DNA from: Anaerolineales bacterium
Lineage (GTDB): Bacteria > Chloroflexota > Anaerolineae > 4572-78 > J111
Assembly (NCBI GenBank): GCA_020634855.1
Contig: JACKAU010000019.1
Coordinates: 62,001-126,000, forward strand
Reading direction: 5' to 3'
DNA length: 64,000 nt
Shown here: piece by piece, positions 16,101-25,679 of the stretch
Position numbering within the stretch: position 1 is the stretch's first letter
How the letters are laid out: every line of letters begins with the position of its first letter
Translations under genes and position numbers: made by a program
The notes under the pieces: model-generated
The model's database searches: none
What the model was told of the DNA's origin: nothing
The model's input: the letters and a program-made list of their open reading frames with translations, nothing else

Positions 16101-18656
16101 GGCCTCGTAACCGGCGTGGGTTAACTGCCGGCTTTGCTGCCGATCCCACAGCGCCGTCAGCGCAAACTCCAGCAGCGGTAAATTGCCCGGCTCCTCACCC
16201 ACATCGTCCAGAATACGCTCAAGCAGCCCGCTTTCAAAGCCGACGCCTTGCAACTCAGCCGGGCGCTCGATGGCCAGCCCCAGTTCCTCGCGGGTCATCG
16301 GCCCCAGCTTAAAATCGTGATGCTGAATCATATCGGCCAAAGGGCGATGGGCCAGCGCCTGTTCTAAGAAGTCGGCTCGTAGGGTGAAGACCAGCGTAAA
16401 GGCCGGCCGGCTGCGGTACTGTTGCAAGTCGATAATTTCAAACAGCGCATCCATAAAGTTGTAGCGCGTCTCCGCGTCGGGGCAGAGGGTGTACAACTCT
16501 TCGAACTGATCGATGACCAACACCAAGTGGGCCGGTTCGGCGTGGTCTCGACGTTCGAAATTAGCCCCGGTCCCCGCCTCGGCGGCCTGCAAAATCCGGT
16601 CAACCACATCAACCAGGGTCAGGTCGCCTTGGCTCAGCCGCTCGGTGAGCCGGCGCGCCTCGACCAGTTGGTCGGTAATGGTCATCTCTGGCTCCAGCAG
16701 CGGCAGCAGGGTGGCGGCCACGCTCTGGAAGGGATTGCCGCCGGGGCGAAGATCTTCAATGATAAAAGCGGGGGAGTTGTGGGGCGAGCCGCTGCGATTG
16801 CTGCTCATCCGGCGGAGTTGCGCGATCAAGCCGGCGAAAACGACCGACGATTTGCCGCTGCCCGACGGGCCAATCACCGCGACCAGCCCCCGGCTTTGCA
16901 CGGCCTCGACCAGGCTGTGGGCGAAGGTTTCCCGGCCAAAGAAGTAGGGCGCGTCTTCTTCAAGAAAAGCAAACAGCCCGCGATAGGGACAGGCCGGCGG
17001 CGGGCCGGCCGGAGCCGGCAGCGGCGTAGACGGCGTCATCGGCCGGCCGGTCATAATCGCTTCCAGTTCGGCGCCCACCAACCGGACGCTGGGGATGCGC
17101 TGCGCCCGCTCCTTGACCAGCATGCGGTAGACCAGATCGGCCAAGGCCGGCGGGATGTCGCTGCGGTACGGGCTGAGCTCGGGGGTCGGTTGGGTCATAA
17201 TGGCCGAAAGCGTGGCGGTGACGGTTTCGCCCCGAAACGGCGGCTGGCCGGTCAACATTTCAAACAAGATCACCCCCAAAGCCCAGATGTCCGCCCGTTC
17301 GTCCAGGGGCTGGCCGTCGCAGCCTTCGGGGCTGAGATAGTTGAGGGTGCCAAACAGCAAGCCGGTTTCAGTCACCTGCGAGCTATCGCTGAGGCGGGCT
17401 GCGCCGAAATCGGTTAGGCGCGGCCCGCCGTCTGGGGTCAACAGGACGTTGGCCGGTTTCAGATCGCGATGGATGATACCCAGCCGGTGAGCGCGGGTTA
17501 GCGCGTCGGCCAGGTCTAGGGCCATCTCCACTATCCGGCGGATAGGCAGCAGCCCGGCCCGCCCGATCAAGTCGTGCAGCGATCCCCCGGCCACGTACTC
17601 CATCACCAGATAGTAGCGGCCGTCCTGTTCGGCGGCCGCCAGCAGCTTGACGATGTTGGGGTGGTTGAGCTGGCGCAGGGCCTCGCCTTCGCGTACAAAG
17701 CGGGCCACCTGATCCGGGTCGGCGACGACAATCTCCGGTTTGAGCGCCTTGATGGCCACCGTCTCGCCATTTTGCAGGTCGAGGCCCCGGTAGACATTGC
17801 CCATCCCGCCCTGGCCCAGCAAATTCCGGGCTAATCCCTCCGGCGTCAGCCCGTCGATGATGCCGTATGTCTCAGCGATAACTTTGACGTTCTGGCTGGT
17901 CTCCTGCCGGATGCGTTCGTAAAGCGCGGTCGTTTCCGCTTCAGGTCGAACCTCTAACTCATCTTCCAGCCGTTCGTAACAGTTTTGGTACTGACGCATG
18001 GCCGCCGAACGGTTACCGGACGCCGCGTACAGTTGCATCAGGCCGCGGTGGGCCGGTTCGTGCAGCGGGTCCAGGGCCAACCAGCGTTGGGCATAAGCTA
18101 TTGCCGCGTCGAACTGCTCTTGGGCCTGGCAGTTCTGAACCAGCTTTTCCAAAACCCCGGCCAACTCACGGCGTAGCCCTGCTGTTTCAAAGGCTTGCCA
18201 ATCGTCAAACTCGGCGCTGTCGGGCAAGGTAAACCCCTCCAAAAAGTCGCCCCGGTAGAGGCTGACGGCTTCGGTCAGTTGGCGCCGATAATCCTCGCCC
18301 AATGCCCCGTCAGGATGGTCGGGGGACGGTCGGTTTTGGGCCAACCGCCGGAACTGCTCGACATCGAGCCAGATGTCGGCCTCACCGTCCAGGCCAACGC
18401 TATCCCGTTCCACCCGCAGGCCGTCGCCGGTCAAACTTTTGTTGAGCGTGGACAGCGTGGTTCGCAGCACAGAGCGAGCCGACCGCGCTTTGGCGTTGGG
18501 CCACAGCAGCGTCGTCAACGCCTCGCGGCGGTGGGGGTGGCCGGTGACGGCCAAGTAAGCCAGCAAAGCCATGCTCTTCCGCGTGCTCAATTCTAATAGC
18601 CGGCCGTCTCGCTCCAGATGGGGCGGCCCCAGTAAGAATAATTTGAGCTGAGGCAT
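13191..18656 (-). CDS. SARP/BTAD - Ser/Thr kinase - STAND NTPase - TM - 14x WD40 regulator
   Basis: 1,821 residues in one frame. Order: winged-helix DNA-binding domain (about 1-95); BTAD helical repeat domain typical of SARP regulators (about 98-245); protein kinase (about 275-535) with glycine loop 281-289, K303, HRDLKPAN with D398, and DFG at 416-418; STAND NTPase (about 556-960) with Walker A GPSGSGKSS 596-604 and Walker B VIDQFEE 714-720; charged helical linker; one membrane helix (about 1060-1082); short coiled coil; then fourteen WD40 blades (about 1188-1780), enough for two seven-bladed propellers. All kinase and ATPase key residues are present. ATG 18656 has AAGGAG upstream. It probably integrates a ligand or partner signal with phosphorylation and transcription control; targets are unknown. 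Confidence 0.93.
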   Translation of the reverse strand: MPQLKLFLLGPPHLERDGRLLELSTRKSMALLAYLAVTGHPHRREALTTLLWPNAKARSARSVLRTTLSTLNKSLTGDGLRVERDSVGLDGEADIWLDVEQFRRLAQNRPSPDHPDGALGEDYRRQLTEAVSLYRGDFLEGFTLPDSAEFDDWQAFETAGLRRELAGVLEKLVQNCQAQEQFDAAIAYAQRWLALDPLHEPAHRGLMQLYAASGNRSAAMRQYQNCYERLEDELEVRPEAETTALYERIRQETSQNVKVIAETYGIIDGLTPEGLARNLLGQGGMGNVYRGLDLQNGETVAIKALKPEIVVADPDQVARFVREGEALRQLNHPNIVKLLAAAEQDGRYYLVMEYVAGGSLHDLIGRAGLLPIRRIVEMALDLADALTRAHRLGIIHRDLKPANVLLTPDGGPRLTDFGAARLSDSSQVTETGLLFGTLNYLSPEGCDGQPLDERADIWALGVILFEMLTGQPPFRGETVTATLSAIMTQPTPELSPYRSDIPPALADLVYRMLVKERAQRIPSVRLVGAELEAIMTGRPMTPSTPLPAPAGPPPACPYRGLFAFLEEDAPYFFGRETFAHSLVEAVQSRGLVAVIGPSGSGKSSVVFAGLIAQLRRMSSNRSGSPHNSPAFIIEDLRPGGNPFQSVAATLLPLLEPEMTITDQLVEARRLTERLSQGDLTLVDVVDRILQAAEAGTGANFERRDHAEPAHLVLVIDQFEELYTLCPDAETRYNFMDALFEIIDLQQYRSRPAFTLVFTLRADFLEQALAHRPLADMIQHHDFKLGPMTREELGLAIERPAELQGVGFESGLLERILDDVGEEPGNLPLLEFALTALWDRQQSRQLTHAGYEAVNGVKGALTRHADTVFAKLTPAEQETARRLFSQLVRPGERTDDTRRLAWRSELHREDWRLAQRLAASRLVVTGRDAAGQETVEVAHEALIRDWERLRHWLDTDREFLFWQQRLRNGLRQWRASDQDDGALLHGAPLAEAENWLNQRRGDLTDAEREYIQAGLALRERQAAEREAQRRRELEVAQELAESERQRAEEQRRAAAGLRQRAVWLAGVGLAAVLLAAAAGLFGMQSSRNAAQAGLAEETAEARRRQAETAQAEAITAQQETERESRRARASQLATQAQLVLENREDPSGALPLLLAREAVLTTLTEDGYYTPEADAALRQVVKTVPVWLKTFTGHTHNVNFAAFSLDGQTIATASDDKTIRLWDVATGREIRRFEGHKSGVKSVAFSPDGKTIISAGGDNTARLWDVASAAEIHRFEGFTGGLKGAVFSPDGKMIATGGGRRGGVYDAPVTRATFTQQDHAIRLWDVATGREIRRFEGHTGEVTFLDFSSDGQTIVSASVDQTARLWNVATGQEIRQFKGHDSYILTAVFSPDEKTIVTSSGDNIIRLWNVGTGAETGRLAGHEKAVPSAIYSPDGRTIVSTSDDGTVRLWDVATGQEVHRLAGHTGIVVWATFSPDGQTIVTTSELPDPTARLWAVTTKGDTHRLEGHRNPIKAVAFSPDGRTIVTAGDDKIVRLWAATTGRETERFAGHTGRVNTVAFSPNGQTLASAGFDKVVRLWDVATGEEIRRFEGHEGTILSLAFSPDGQTLATVAEDKTARLWDVATGEETRRIESQTASFKTVAFRADNQTIATGGVDKTVRVWDVATGDELRRLDGHTAFVKSVDFSPDGQTIVSAGDDNTVRLWDVDRGQEIGLLEGHKDWVNVAVFSPDGQTIVTAGKDGLALVWDVETRSVIRRLAGHTSGVYAAAFSPDGQTIVTAGRDRTARIWPGIPQLLAEAEALIQRDPPEFTPEERIRFGLGEN

Positions 18657-19079
18657 CGTTTTTTCTCCTTCTTGGGTCTTTAATTCTAGCTGATCCGGTT
18701 AGACGGTAGTAGAAAGGTCTTGCGAATTTGGCGGGTGTCCAAACTGAGTTTGGACACCCGATTGCGTTTCGAAACTGAGTTTCGTAACGAGCGCGAAGGT
18801 CTTCTGATCTTGCGCCTGGCAAGAAGTTGGGTGAGGAAAGACGAAATTGAGGCTCTTAGCGTCTGATTACTGTTGTTAATAACAAAAAACCGCCAACAAA
18901 TCAAATTTAAAGGGAATCAATTTGATTTTTTACGTTTTTTTAACGCTTTTTTTGACGCTCTCGATGCGCCGGCCGGCTAGACTGAAATCAAATATTAAAC
19001 GGTCCGGCCAGTCGGAGCTAATAAACCATTCATCAAGGAGGGACTGGCCTCTCCTCAACTAAAATAGGGAGCAATAACG
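18657..19079. other. Divergent intergenic region with twin palindromes
   Basis: Separates the giant regulator (minus) from the NPELMAA lipoprotein (plus). It contains a perfect 27-bp palindrome at 18733-18759 (arms GGGTGTCCAAACT) and a second one at about 18764-18787 (CGTTTCGAAACT arm). Both are centred on AAACTGAGTTT. An AT-rich stretch with T runs follows at 18905-18955. No gene is seen. The palindromes sit 77-130 bases upstream of the regulator start and could be operators. Confidence 0.5.
18733..18787. promoter_or_regulatory. Twin palindromes with AAACTGAGTTT core
   Basis: Two adjacent palindromes share the core AAACTGAGTTT; the first is perfect over 27 bp. They lie upstream of the SARP-kinase gene. 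They could be binding sites, or another version of the dispersed hairpin repeats of this genome. Confidence 0.4.
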
Positions 19080-19526
19080 ATGAAACAGCTAAATATCTTA
19101 TTGATCAGCGTGGTAGGGTCGGTGGCGATGACGCTCACCGCTTGTATCGGCGGCGTATCACCGGAACCGGCCGAGGACGTGGCCGAACCGGCTGCGGTCG
19201 TAGCGCCTGAGGTGCAATCGGACTCAACACACCTAGCAGCCAATCCGGAGTTGATGGCGGCCGGTCGATTTGAGGGTGCGGCCGACAATGAGACGATGAC
19301 CGGCTCGACCTTTTACGCGGCCAACCCGGAGTTGATGGCGGCCGCCCGTAACACGGCGCCCGCAGTAAGGGATGAACCCTTATCCGGCTCAACTTTCTTG
19401 GCCGCTAATCCTGAGGTGATGGCGGCTCAACGTTATGCCCCGGCAGCAACCACGACAGATTCCGAATATTATGCCAACAATCCGGAGTTGATGGCTGCGC
19501 AGCGCTTTTCTGCCGATGCAAAATAG
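19080..19526 (+). CDS. Small lipoprotein with four ANPELMAAxR repeats
   Basis: 148 residues: a signal peptide with lipobox MTLTAC (C22 lipidated), an acidic Ala/Pro/Glu linker, then four copies of (A/N)NPE(L/V)MAAxR at residues 53-63, 80-90, 108-118 and 132-142, spaced 24-28 residues. The segments between are Ser/Thr/Ala-rich and unstructured-looking, with (T/S)GSTF before copies 2 and 3. It is presumably surface-anchored. The repeat looks like a short binding motif displayed several times. I do not recognise the family. ATG 19080 has AGGGAG upstream; a strong terminator follows. It is divergent from the giant regulator. Confidence 0.8.
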   Translation: MKQLNILLISVVGSVAMTLTACIGGVSPEPAEDVAEPAAVVAPEVQSDSTHLAANPELMAAGRFEGAADNETMTGSTFYAANPELMAAARNTAPAVRDEPLSGSTFLAANPEVMAAQRYAPAATTTDSEYYANNPELMAAQRFSADAK

Positions 19527-19550
19527 TGAAATAGGTGGCTTGCGACAAGA

Positions 19551-19585
19551 AAAACCGCCGGAGAGAAATCTCCGGCGGTTTTGAT
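19551..19585. terminator. Bidirectional intrinsic terminator
   Basis: AAAACCGCCGGAGA (19551-19564) pairs perfectly with TCTCCGGCGGTTTT (19569-19582) around a GAAA tetraloop. The A and T flanks allow use from both sides, ending the lipoprotein gene and the convergent hutUH operon. Confidence 0.9.
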
Positions 19586-19717
19586 ATCAAATGGACTTTT
19601 GAAAATAGCCCTCGCCCCAACCCCTCTCCCTCAGGGAGAGGGAGTCGCGTCAGCGACGGGTGAGGGTGAAATACATTTGCATTGTTGGCGCCGTCTCAAC
19701 AGAGATTGTCTGATTCC

Positions 19718-21292
19718 CTACAAATTCCAAATATCCGTAACCTCTCGATTGGTGGCTTTGACCAAATCGCCGCCGGCCACCAATTGGCGCACCGCCTCAA
19801 TGTACGGATACAAGACGGTGTCTTCGGCGATGAAGGGCACGTGTTGCCGGATAAGTTCATAGGCCGGTTGGGTGCCGCGCCCCAATCGAGCCGTATCACC
19901 CAGTTTTTGCTTTCTAAAATCGATGCCCTGCGCCGCCGCCATCAGTTCGAGCGCCAAAATCTGCTCGACATTCTGCACGATCTGGCGGGCCTGGAGCGCC
20001 GCCGTGCAGCCCATGCTAACGTGGTCTTCCACATTGGCCGAAGTGGGGATGGTGTCGGCGCTGGCCGGGTGGGCCAGAACTTTATTTTCGGCGGCCAGCG
20101 CGGCGGCGGTGTATTGCGTAATCATGAAGCCGGAATTCAAACCGCCGTTTTGGGCCAGAAACGCCGGCAGCGTTTGGGCGTTGCTGGCCTCGTCGGTCAG
20201 GCGCATTAGCCGTCGTTCCGAAATGTTGCCCATCTCGGTCATAGCCAGGCTAAGGTAATCCATCGCAATTGCCAGCGGCTCGCCGTGGAAGTTGCCGCCG
20301 GACAAGACGGTAATCTCGTCCGTGTCATCATCGATAAAAATGAGCGGGTTATCGGTCACCGCGTTCAGCTCGATGTCGATGACCCAGCGGGCGTAGGCGA
20401 TGGCGTCGCGCACCGCGCCGTGGACTTGGGGAATGCAGCGCAGGGTGTAGGCGTCCTGGACATTGGCCGGGTCGTGGTGGCGGGTAAATTCGCTGCCGGC
20501 CAGCAGCTCGCGCAGATAGGCGGCGCAGTTGAGCTGGCGGGGATGGGGCCGCAGTTGGTGAATCCGGTCGTCGAAGGCCAGCACCGTCCCGTGCAGCGCC
20601 TCCAAACTGAGGCAACCGGCAATGTCTGAGGTGCGGCTCAACAGCCGGGCGCGGTAAGTTTCGAGCGCTCCCAGGGCGCACATTACTGCCGTGCCGTTGG
20701 TCAGGGCCAGCCCTTCTTTGGCGGCCAGCGTGACCGGTGACAGGCCAATGCCCTCCAGAGCCGCTTCGCCGTCGACGATCTCGCCCTGATACTCGGCTTC
20801 CCCCAGCCCCAGCAGCACCAAGCTCATATGAGCCAGCGGGGCCAGATCGCCGCTGGCCCCCAGTGAGCCTTTTTGCGGAATCACCGGATGCACCCCGGCG
20901 TTGAGCAGATCGAGCAGCATTTGCAAGGTCGCCAGCCGGATGCCGGAGTGACCACGGGCCAGGGTGTTGGCCCGGATGAGCATAATCGCCCGCGTGGTCG
21001 GCACATCGAAGGCCGGGCCGACGCCCACGGCGTGGCTGAGCACGATGTTGCGCTGGAGCTGCTCGACCTGGTCGGGCGAGATGATGCGGTCTTTGAACGC
21101 GCCAAAACCGGTGGTGATGCCGTAGGCCACCTGCCCCCGTTCGAGCAGCGTTTGCACCGCCTGCGCCGCACGGGTTACGCCGGCCTGAGCCGCTTCGCTG
21201 AGCGCCACGGCCGGCTGGCCTGGCTCACCGTAGGCGACGGCGATAACTTGGTCGATAGTCAGGCTTTGACCATCAAGGATAATTGGATCCAT
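19718..21292 (-). CDS. hutH: Histidine ammonia-lyase
   Basis: First step of histidine degradation: deamination of L-histidine to trans-urocanate. 524 residues, usual length. The electrophilic MIO cofactor forms from A146-S147-G148 in GSLGASGDLAPLAH. The inner-loop motif YGITTGFG (57-64), the NPL segment in TDNPLIF and C-terminal motifs FMITQYTAAALAAENK and SMGCTAALQARQI are all present. It follows hutU with a 10-base gap, so the two form an operon. Confidence 0.96.
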   Translation of the reverse strand: MDPIILDGQSLTIDQVIAVAYGEPGQPAVALSEAAQAGVTRAAQAVQTLLERGQVAYGITTGFGAFKDRIISPDQVEQLQRNIVLSHAVGVGPAFDVPTTRAIMLIRANTLARGHSGIRLATLQMLLDLLNAGVHPVIPQKGSLGASGDLAPLAHMSLVLLGLGEAEYQGEIVDGEAALEGIGLSPVTLAAKEGLALTNGTAVMCALGALETYRARLLSRTSDIAGCLSLEALHGTVLAFDDRIHQLRPHPRQLNCAAYLRELLAGSEFTRHHDPANVQDAYTLRCIPQVHGAVRDAIAYARWVIDIELNAVTDNPLIFIDDDTDEITVLSGGNFHGEPLAIAMDYLSLAMTEMGNISERRLMRLTDEASNAQTLPAFLAQNGGLNSGFMITQYTAAALAAENKVLAHPASADTIPTSANVEDHVSMGCTAALQARQIVQNVEQILALELMAAAQGIDFRKQKLGDTARLGRGTQPAYELIRQHVPFIAEDTVLYPYIEAVRQLVAGGDLVKATNREVTDIWNL

Positions 21293-21302
21293 TAGTATTC
21301 CC

Positions 21303-22955
<1,653 letters not shown>

Positions 22956-22979
22956 GGTTCTATCCTTGCTTTACTATGG

Positions 22980-23003
22980 TATAATATTACCACCAAATAT
23001 AAT
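22980..23003 (+). promoter_or_regulatory. Two -10 boxes upstream of the antitoxin gene
   Basis: TATAAT occurs at 22980-22985 and again at 22998-23003, within an AT-rich near-palindrome (GGTATAATATTACC). Good -35 hexamers are not evident. The arrangement suits autoregulation by a toxin-antitoxin complex. Confidence 0.35.
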
Positions 23004-23021
23004 AGAAACGGAGTGTTCGCT

Positions 23022-23300
23022 ATGGCGGTTGATCCTAAGCCGATTTCACCCCAACAAATATTGCAATTGGCCCAAGCTCTGTCGCCCGCCGAAATACGGT
23101 GGTTGCGAGAGGCGCTAGATCAGGCCATTGCCCGGCCCTCGGCCCCAACCGAGCTTAGTCCTCGGGAAATCCTAAAGCAGACGTTTGGAATGTGGGCCAA
23201 CCGGGACGATGTGCCGGCTGACGGTGTCGATTACGTTGTCCAGATGCGTCAGACTCGCCGATGGGATGATTTGGAGCCATTATCTGATGCAGTTGATTGA
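23022..23300 (+). CDS. Putative antitoxin (VapB-like)
   Basis: 92 residues from ATG 23022 (ACGGAG eight bases upstream). The frame is open further upstream, but that part overlaps hutU antisense. It has an N-terminal helical segment (SPQQILQLAQALSPAEIRWL) and a charged C-terminus ending YVVQMRQTRRWDDLEPLSDAVD. Its stop overlaps the start of the PIN toxin gene by 14 bases. The small size, position and overlap give the assignment; no DNA-binding fold was recognised with certainty. Confidence 0.65.
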   Translation: MAVDPKPISPQQILQLAQALSPAEIRWLREALDQAIARPSAPTELSPREILKQTFGMWANRDDVPADGVDYVVQMRQTRRWDDLEPLSDAVD

Positions 23301-23676
23301 TACCGATATTTTGATCGATCATTTCCACGGTAATCCGTCTGCGCTTGAGTTTTTGGCTCAGCAACTTGAAGGTGGTGAACCGCTCGTTCTGTCGGTGATT
23401 ACCGTAACGAAATTCTTAGCCGGAATGCGGTCTGGCGAAGAGGCCAAAACCGAAGCGCTGCTGGCGCTGTTTACATTGCTTGATATTGACGAGCCTATAG
23501 CCCGCCAGGCCGGTGCGTATCTTCGCCAATACCGCCGGAGCCACCGCATTGATTTGGGTGATGCGCTGATTGCGGCCACAGCCAACGTATTTGGGGCATC
23601 CGTGGTAACTCGCAATACAAAGCACTATCCGATGACAGATATTAAGATAGTAACTCCTTATCAGCGCGGCACGTAG
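23287..23676 (+). CDS. vapC: PIN-domain toxin, VapC-like, with altered active site
   Basis: 129 residues, VapC family ribonuclease fold. Acidic residues D5/D7 (LIDTDILIDHF) and D89, D92 (HRIDLGDALIAATA) and the TRNTKHY motif are present. The family's conserved glutamate in strand/helix 3 (usually TVAELLAG) is lysine here: ITVTKFLAG, K42, codon AAA. A single G-to-A change would explain it, and it would weaken metal binding. It overlaps the antitoxin gene. An upstream frame opening at 23185 is out of phase with the antitoxin and not needed. Confidence 0.8.
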   Translation: MQLIDTDILIDHFHGNPSALEFLAQQLEGGEPLVLSVITVTKFLAGMRSGEEAKTEALLALFTLLDIDEPIARQAGAYLRQYRRSHRIDLGDALIAATANVFGASVVTRNTKHYPMTDIKIVTPYQRGT

Positions 23677-23754
23677 GTCTATCGTTTCCTCACAAGTCGA
23701 TTTCCGATTTTGACAGTACAATCCAAGCCTTATGGTTGAAGGTCTGCCTGATGG

Positions 23755-25677
23755 TCACTCCACCAACACCCGCTCGTCGCCGACGCGGCGGGTAAGGCGT
23801 TGGTCGTCGGTGTATTCCAGCAGGGCGAGGGCGTATTTGCGGCTGGTGTTGAACACGTCGCGTACTTGGGCGACGTTGACCGTTTGGTGATCGCGCAGGT
23901 AGGTTCGGAGCCAATCGACAAAGTCGGCGTAGGTCGAATTCAAGATGATCACGTCTTTAGAGAGCAGGGTCAGTTGGCCGCCTTCGACTAGAGCCATCAT
24001 CACGTCGTCGCCCAGCGTATTGGCCACATCGCGGGGGAGGGGGGTGTTGAACGGCTCGGCCTGGAAGCGGGCCAGCAGCCGGTCGATGGCGGCTTGTTGG
24101 CCGGCGGTGAAGGTGACGCGGTGGTCGGGCAGGCGAACGGTGGTGTCGGTGGTAACGAGGGCCTGGTCGTGTTCGCCGCGCTGAAGGGCTTCGTTGAGCA
24201 GGCGCGTCTCTAATTTCAAGCGGCTCTTGAGTTCGCTGCGGGGCATGCCGATGCGCAGCGGCGTGCGTTGGTGGTAATCGGCCAGCGTCGCTTTAATCCG
24301 ACTCAGCAGCGCGGCCCAGCCGGCCCGTGAAGCGACCAGCTCTTTGGCTTTGGTCAGATCGCCCAATTGGGCCGGAGTTGTGCGGCCGTCGACATCGGCC
24401 AGCAAAAAGACGTCGCCGCTTTCGAGCAGGTGGTGCAGCGCGGTCGAGGCCACGGTGGTGGGCACGCCGACCGCGTCGATGAGCGCTTTGATGGGCCGCG
24501 GCCCTTGGCGGTCCAGTTCGGCCAGCAGCAAATCTTCCGGCGTGCCGGCCAATAGGGTTTCCAGCCGCCGGATCAACTCCGGCCGGAAGCGGCGATGCCG
24601 CCGCCGGGGCAGGGGATCGACCACCACCCCGCCGCCAATGGTCAGCGACGGCGACGGCTGGCGAATAATGAAATGATCGCCTTTGACGACCGGGATGCGC
24701 TGATCGAGCCGTAGTTGAACCCACCCCTCCTGGCCCGGCTCAAGCTGGCGAACGCCCAGCAGCCGGGCGTGGCCTGTAACTTCAATGGCCCCGGTAAAGA
24801 CCTCAACCTCTTGATTGTGGCGCAGCGGCTTGGGCGCGTCGGCCAGCAGTTTGAGGCGAACGTCGACCAGTTGGGTTGGCTCCAGCCAGCCAGGCGTGGT
24901 TAAGACGCTGCCCCGGCTAAGGTCATCGGTGCTGAGGCCGGTCAGGTTGACCGCCGTACGCGACCCCGGTTCGGCGGTGACGACGCTCTTCTTGTGCGAT
25001 TGCAAGCCACGGATGCGGCTCTGTAGGCGTTGGGGCAGAATTTCGACTTCCTGGCCGGCGTGGAGTTCGCCGTCGAGCAGCGTGCCGGTCACAATCGTGC
25101 CGAAACCGCTGATGGAGAAGACTCGATCGACCGGCAGGCGGGGGCGGCCGCGATTGGGGCGGGGCGGCGCGGCGGCCAGCATGTGGTCGAGACTGGCCAG
25201 CAGGTCGGGCAGGCCGTCGCCGCGCATGGCCGAAACGCGCATGATCGGGGCGTCGGCCAGCACGGTGTGGGCCACGGTTTCGGAGATATCGGCCTCGACC
25301 AGCTCCAACCAATCTTCATCATTAACCATATCGACTTTGGTCATGGCGATGATGCCGCGTGGGATTTCCAGCAAGTCAAGGATGGCCAGGTGCTCGCGGG
25401 TTTGAGGCATCACGCCCTCATCGGCGGCGATGACGAACAACGCCGCGTCGATGCCGCCGACGCCGGCCAGCATGTTCTTGATAAAATCTTGGTGGCCGGG
25501 CACATCGACGATGCCGACCGGTTCCTGGGAGGGCAGCGTCAGCCAGGCGAAGCCCAGGTCGATGGTCATCTGGCGCTGCTTTTCTTCTTTGAGGCGGTCG
25601 GGGTCGATGCCGGTCAAGGCTCTGACCAGGGTCGATTTGCCGTGATCAACGTGGCCGGCGGTGCCAATGACGCGCAT
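23755..25677 (-). CDS. selB: Selenocysteine-specific elongation factor SelB
   Basis: Delivers Sec-tRNA(Sec) to UGA codons at SECIS elements. 640 residues. Signatures are G1 GHVDHGKST (8-16), G3 DVPGHQDF near residue 60, G4 TKVD, then the SelB domain IV and winged helices at the C-terminus (DVFNTSRKYALALLEYTDDQRLTRRVGDERVL). Start ATG 25677 follows the coiled-coil gene stop by two bases, so the two are co-transcribed and coupled. selA, selC and selD are not in this window, and no in-frame UGA selenoprotein was seen here. Confidence 0.93.
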   Translation of the reverse strand: MRVIGTAGHVDHGKSTLVRALTGIDPDRLKEEKQRQMTIDLGFAWLTLPSQEPVGIVDVPGHQDFIKNMLAGVGGIDAALFVIAADEGVMPQTREHLAILDLLEIPRGIIAMTKVDMVNDEDWLELVEADISETVAHTVLADAPIMRVSAMRGDGLPDLLASLDHMLAAAPPRPNRGRPRLPVDRVFSISGFGTIVTGTLLDGELHAGQEVEILPQRLQSRIRGLQSHKKSVVTAEPGSRTAVNLTGLSTDDLSRGSVLTTPGWLEPTQLVDVRLKLLADAPKPLRHNQEVEVFTGAIEVTGHARLLGVRQLEPGQEGWVQLRLDQRIPVVKGDHFIIRQPSPSLTIGGGVVVDPLPRRRHRRFRPELIRRLETLLAGTPEDLLLAELDRQGPRPIKALIDAVGVPTTVASTALHHLLESGDVFLLADVDGRTTPAQLGDLTKAKELVASRAGWAALLSRIKATLADYHQRTPLRIGMPRSELKSRLKLETRLLNEALQRGEHDQALVTTDTTVRLPDHRVTFTAGQQAAIDRLLARFQAEPFNTPLPRDVANTLGDDVMMALVEGGQLTLLSKDVIILNSTYADFVDWLRTYLRDHQTVNVAQVRDVFNTSRKYALALLEYTDDQRLTRRVGDERVLVE

Positions 25678-25679
25678 GG

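Noticed and set aside
16422..17417. 331-codon open frame on the plus strand inside the giant regulator
   Set aside because: It is antisense to the STAND and kinase domains, has no family features, and arises from GC-rich codon bias.
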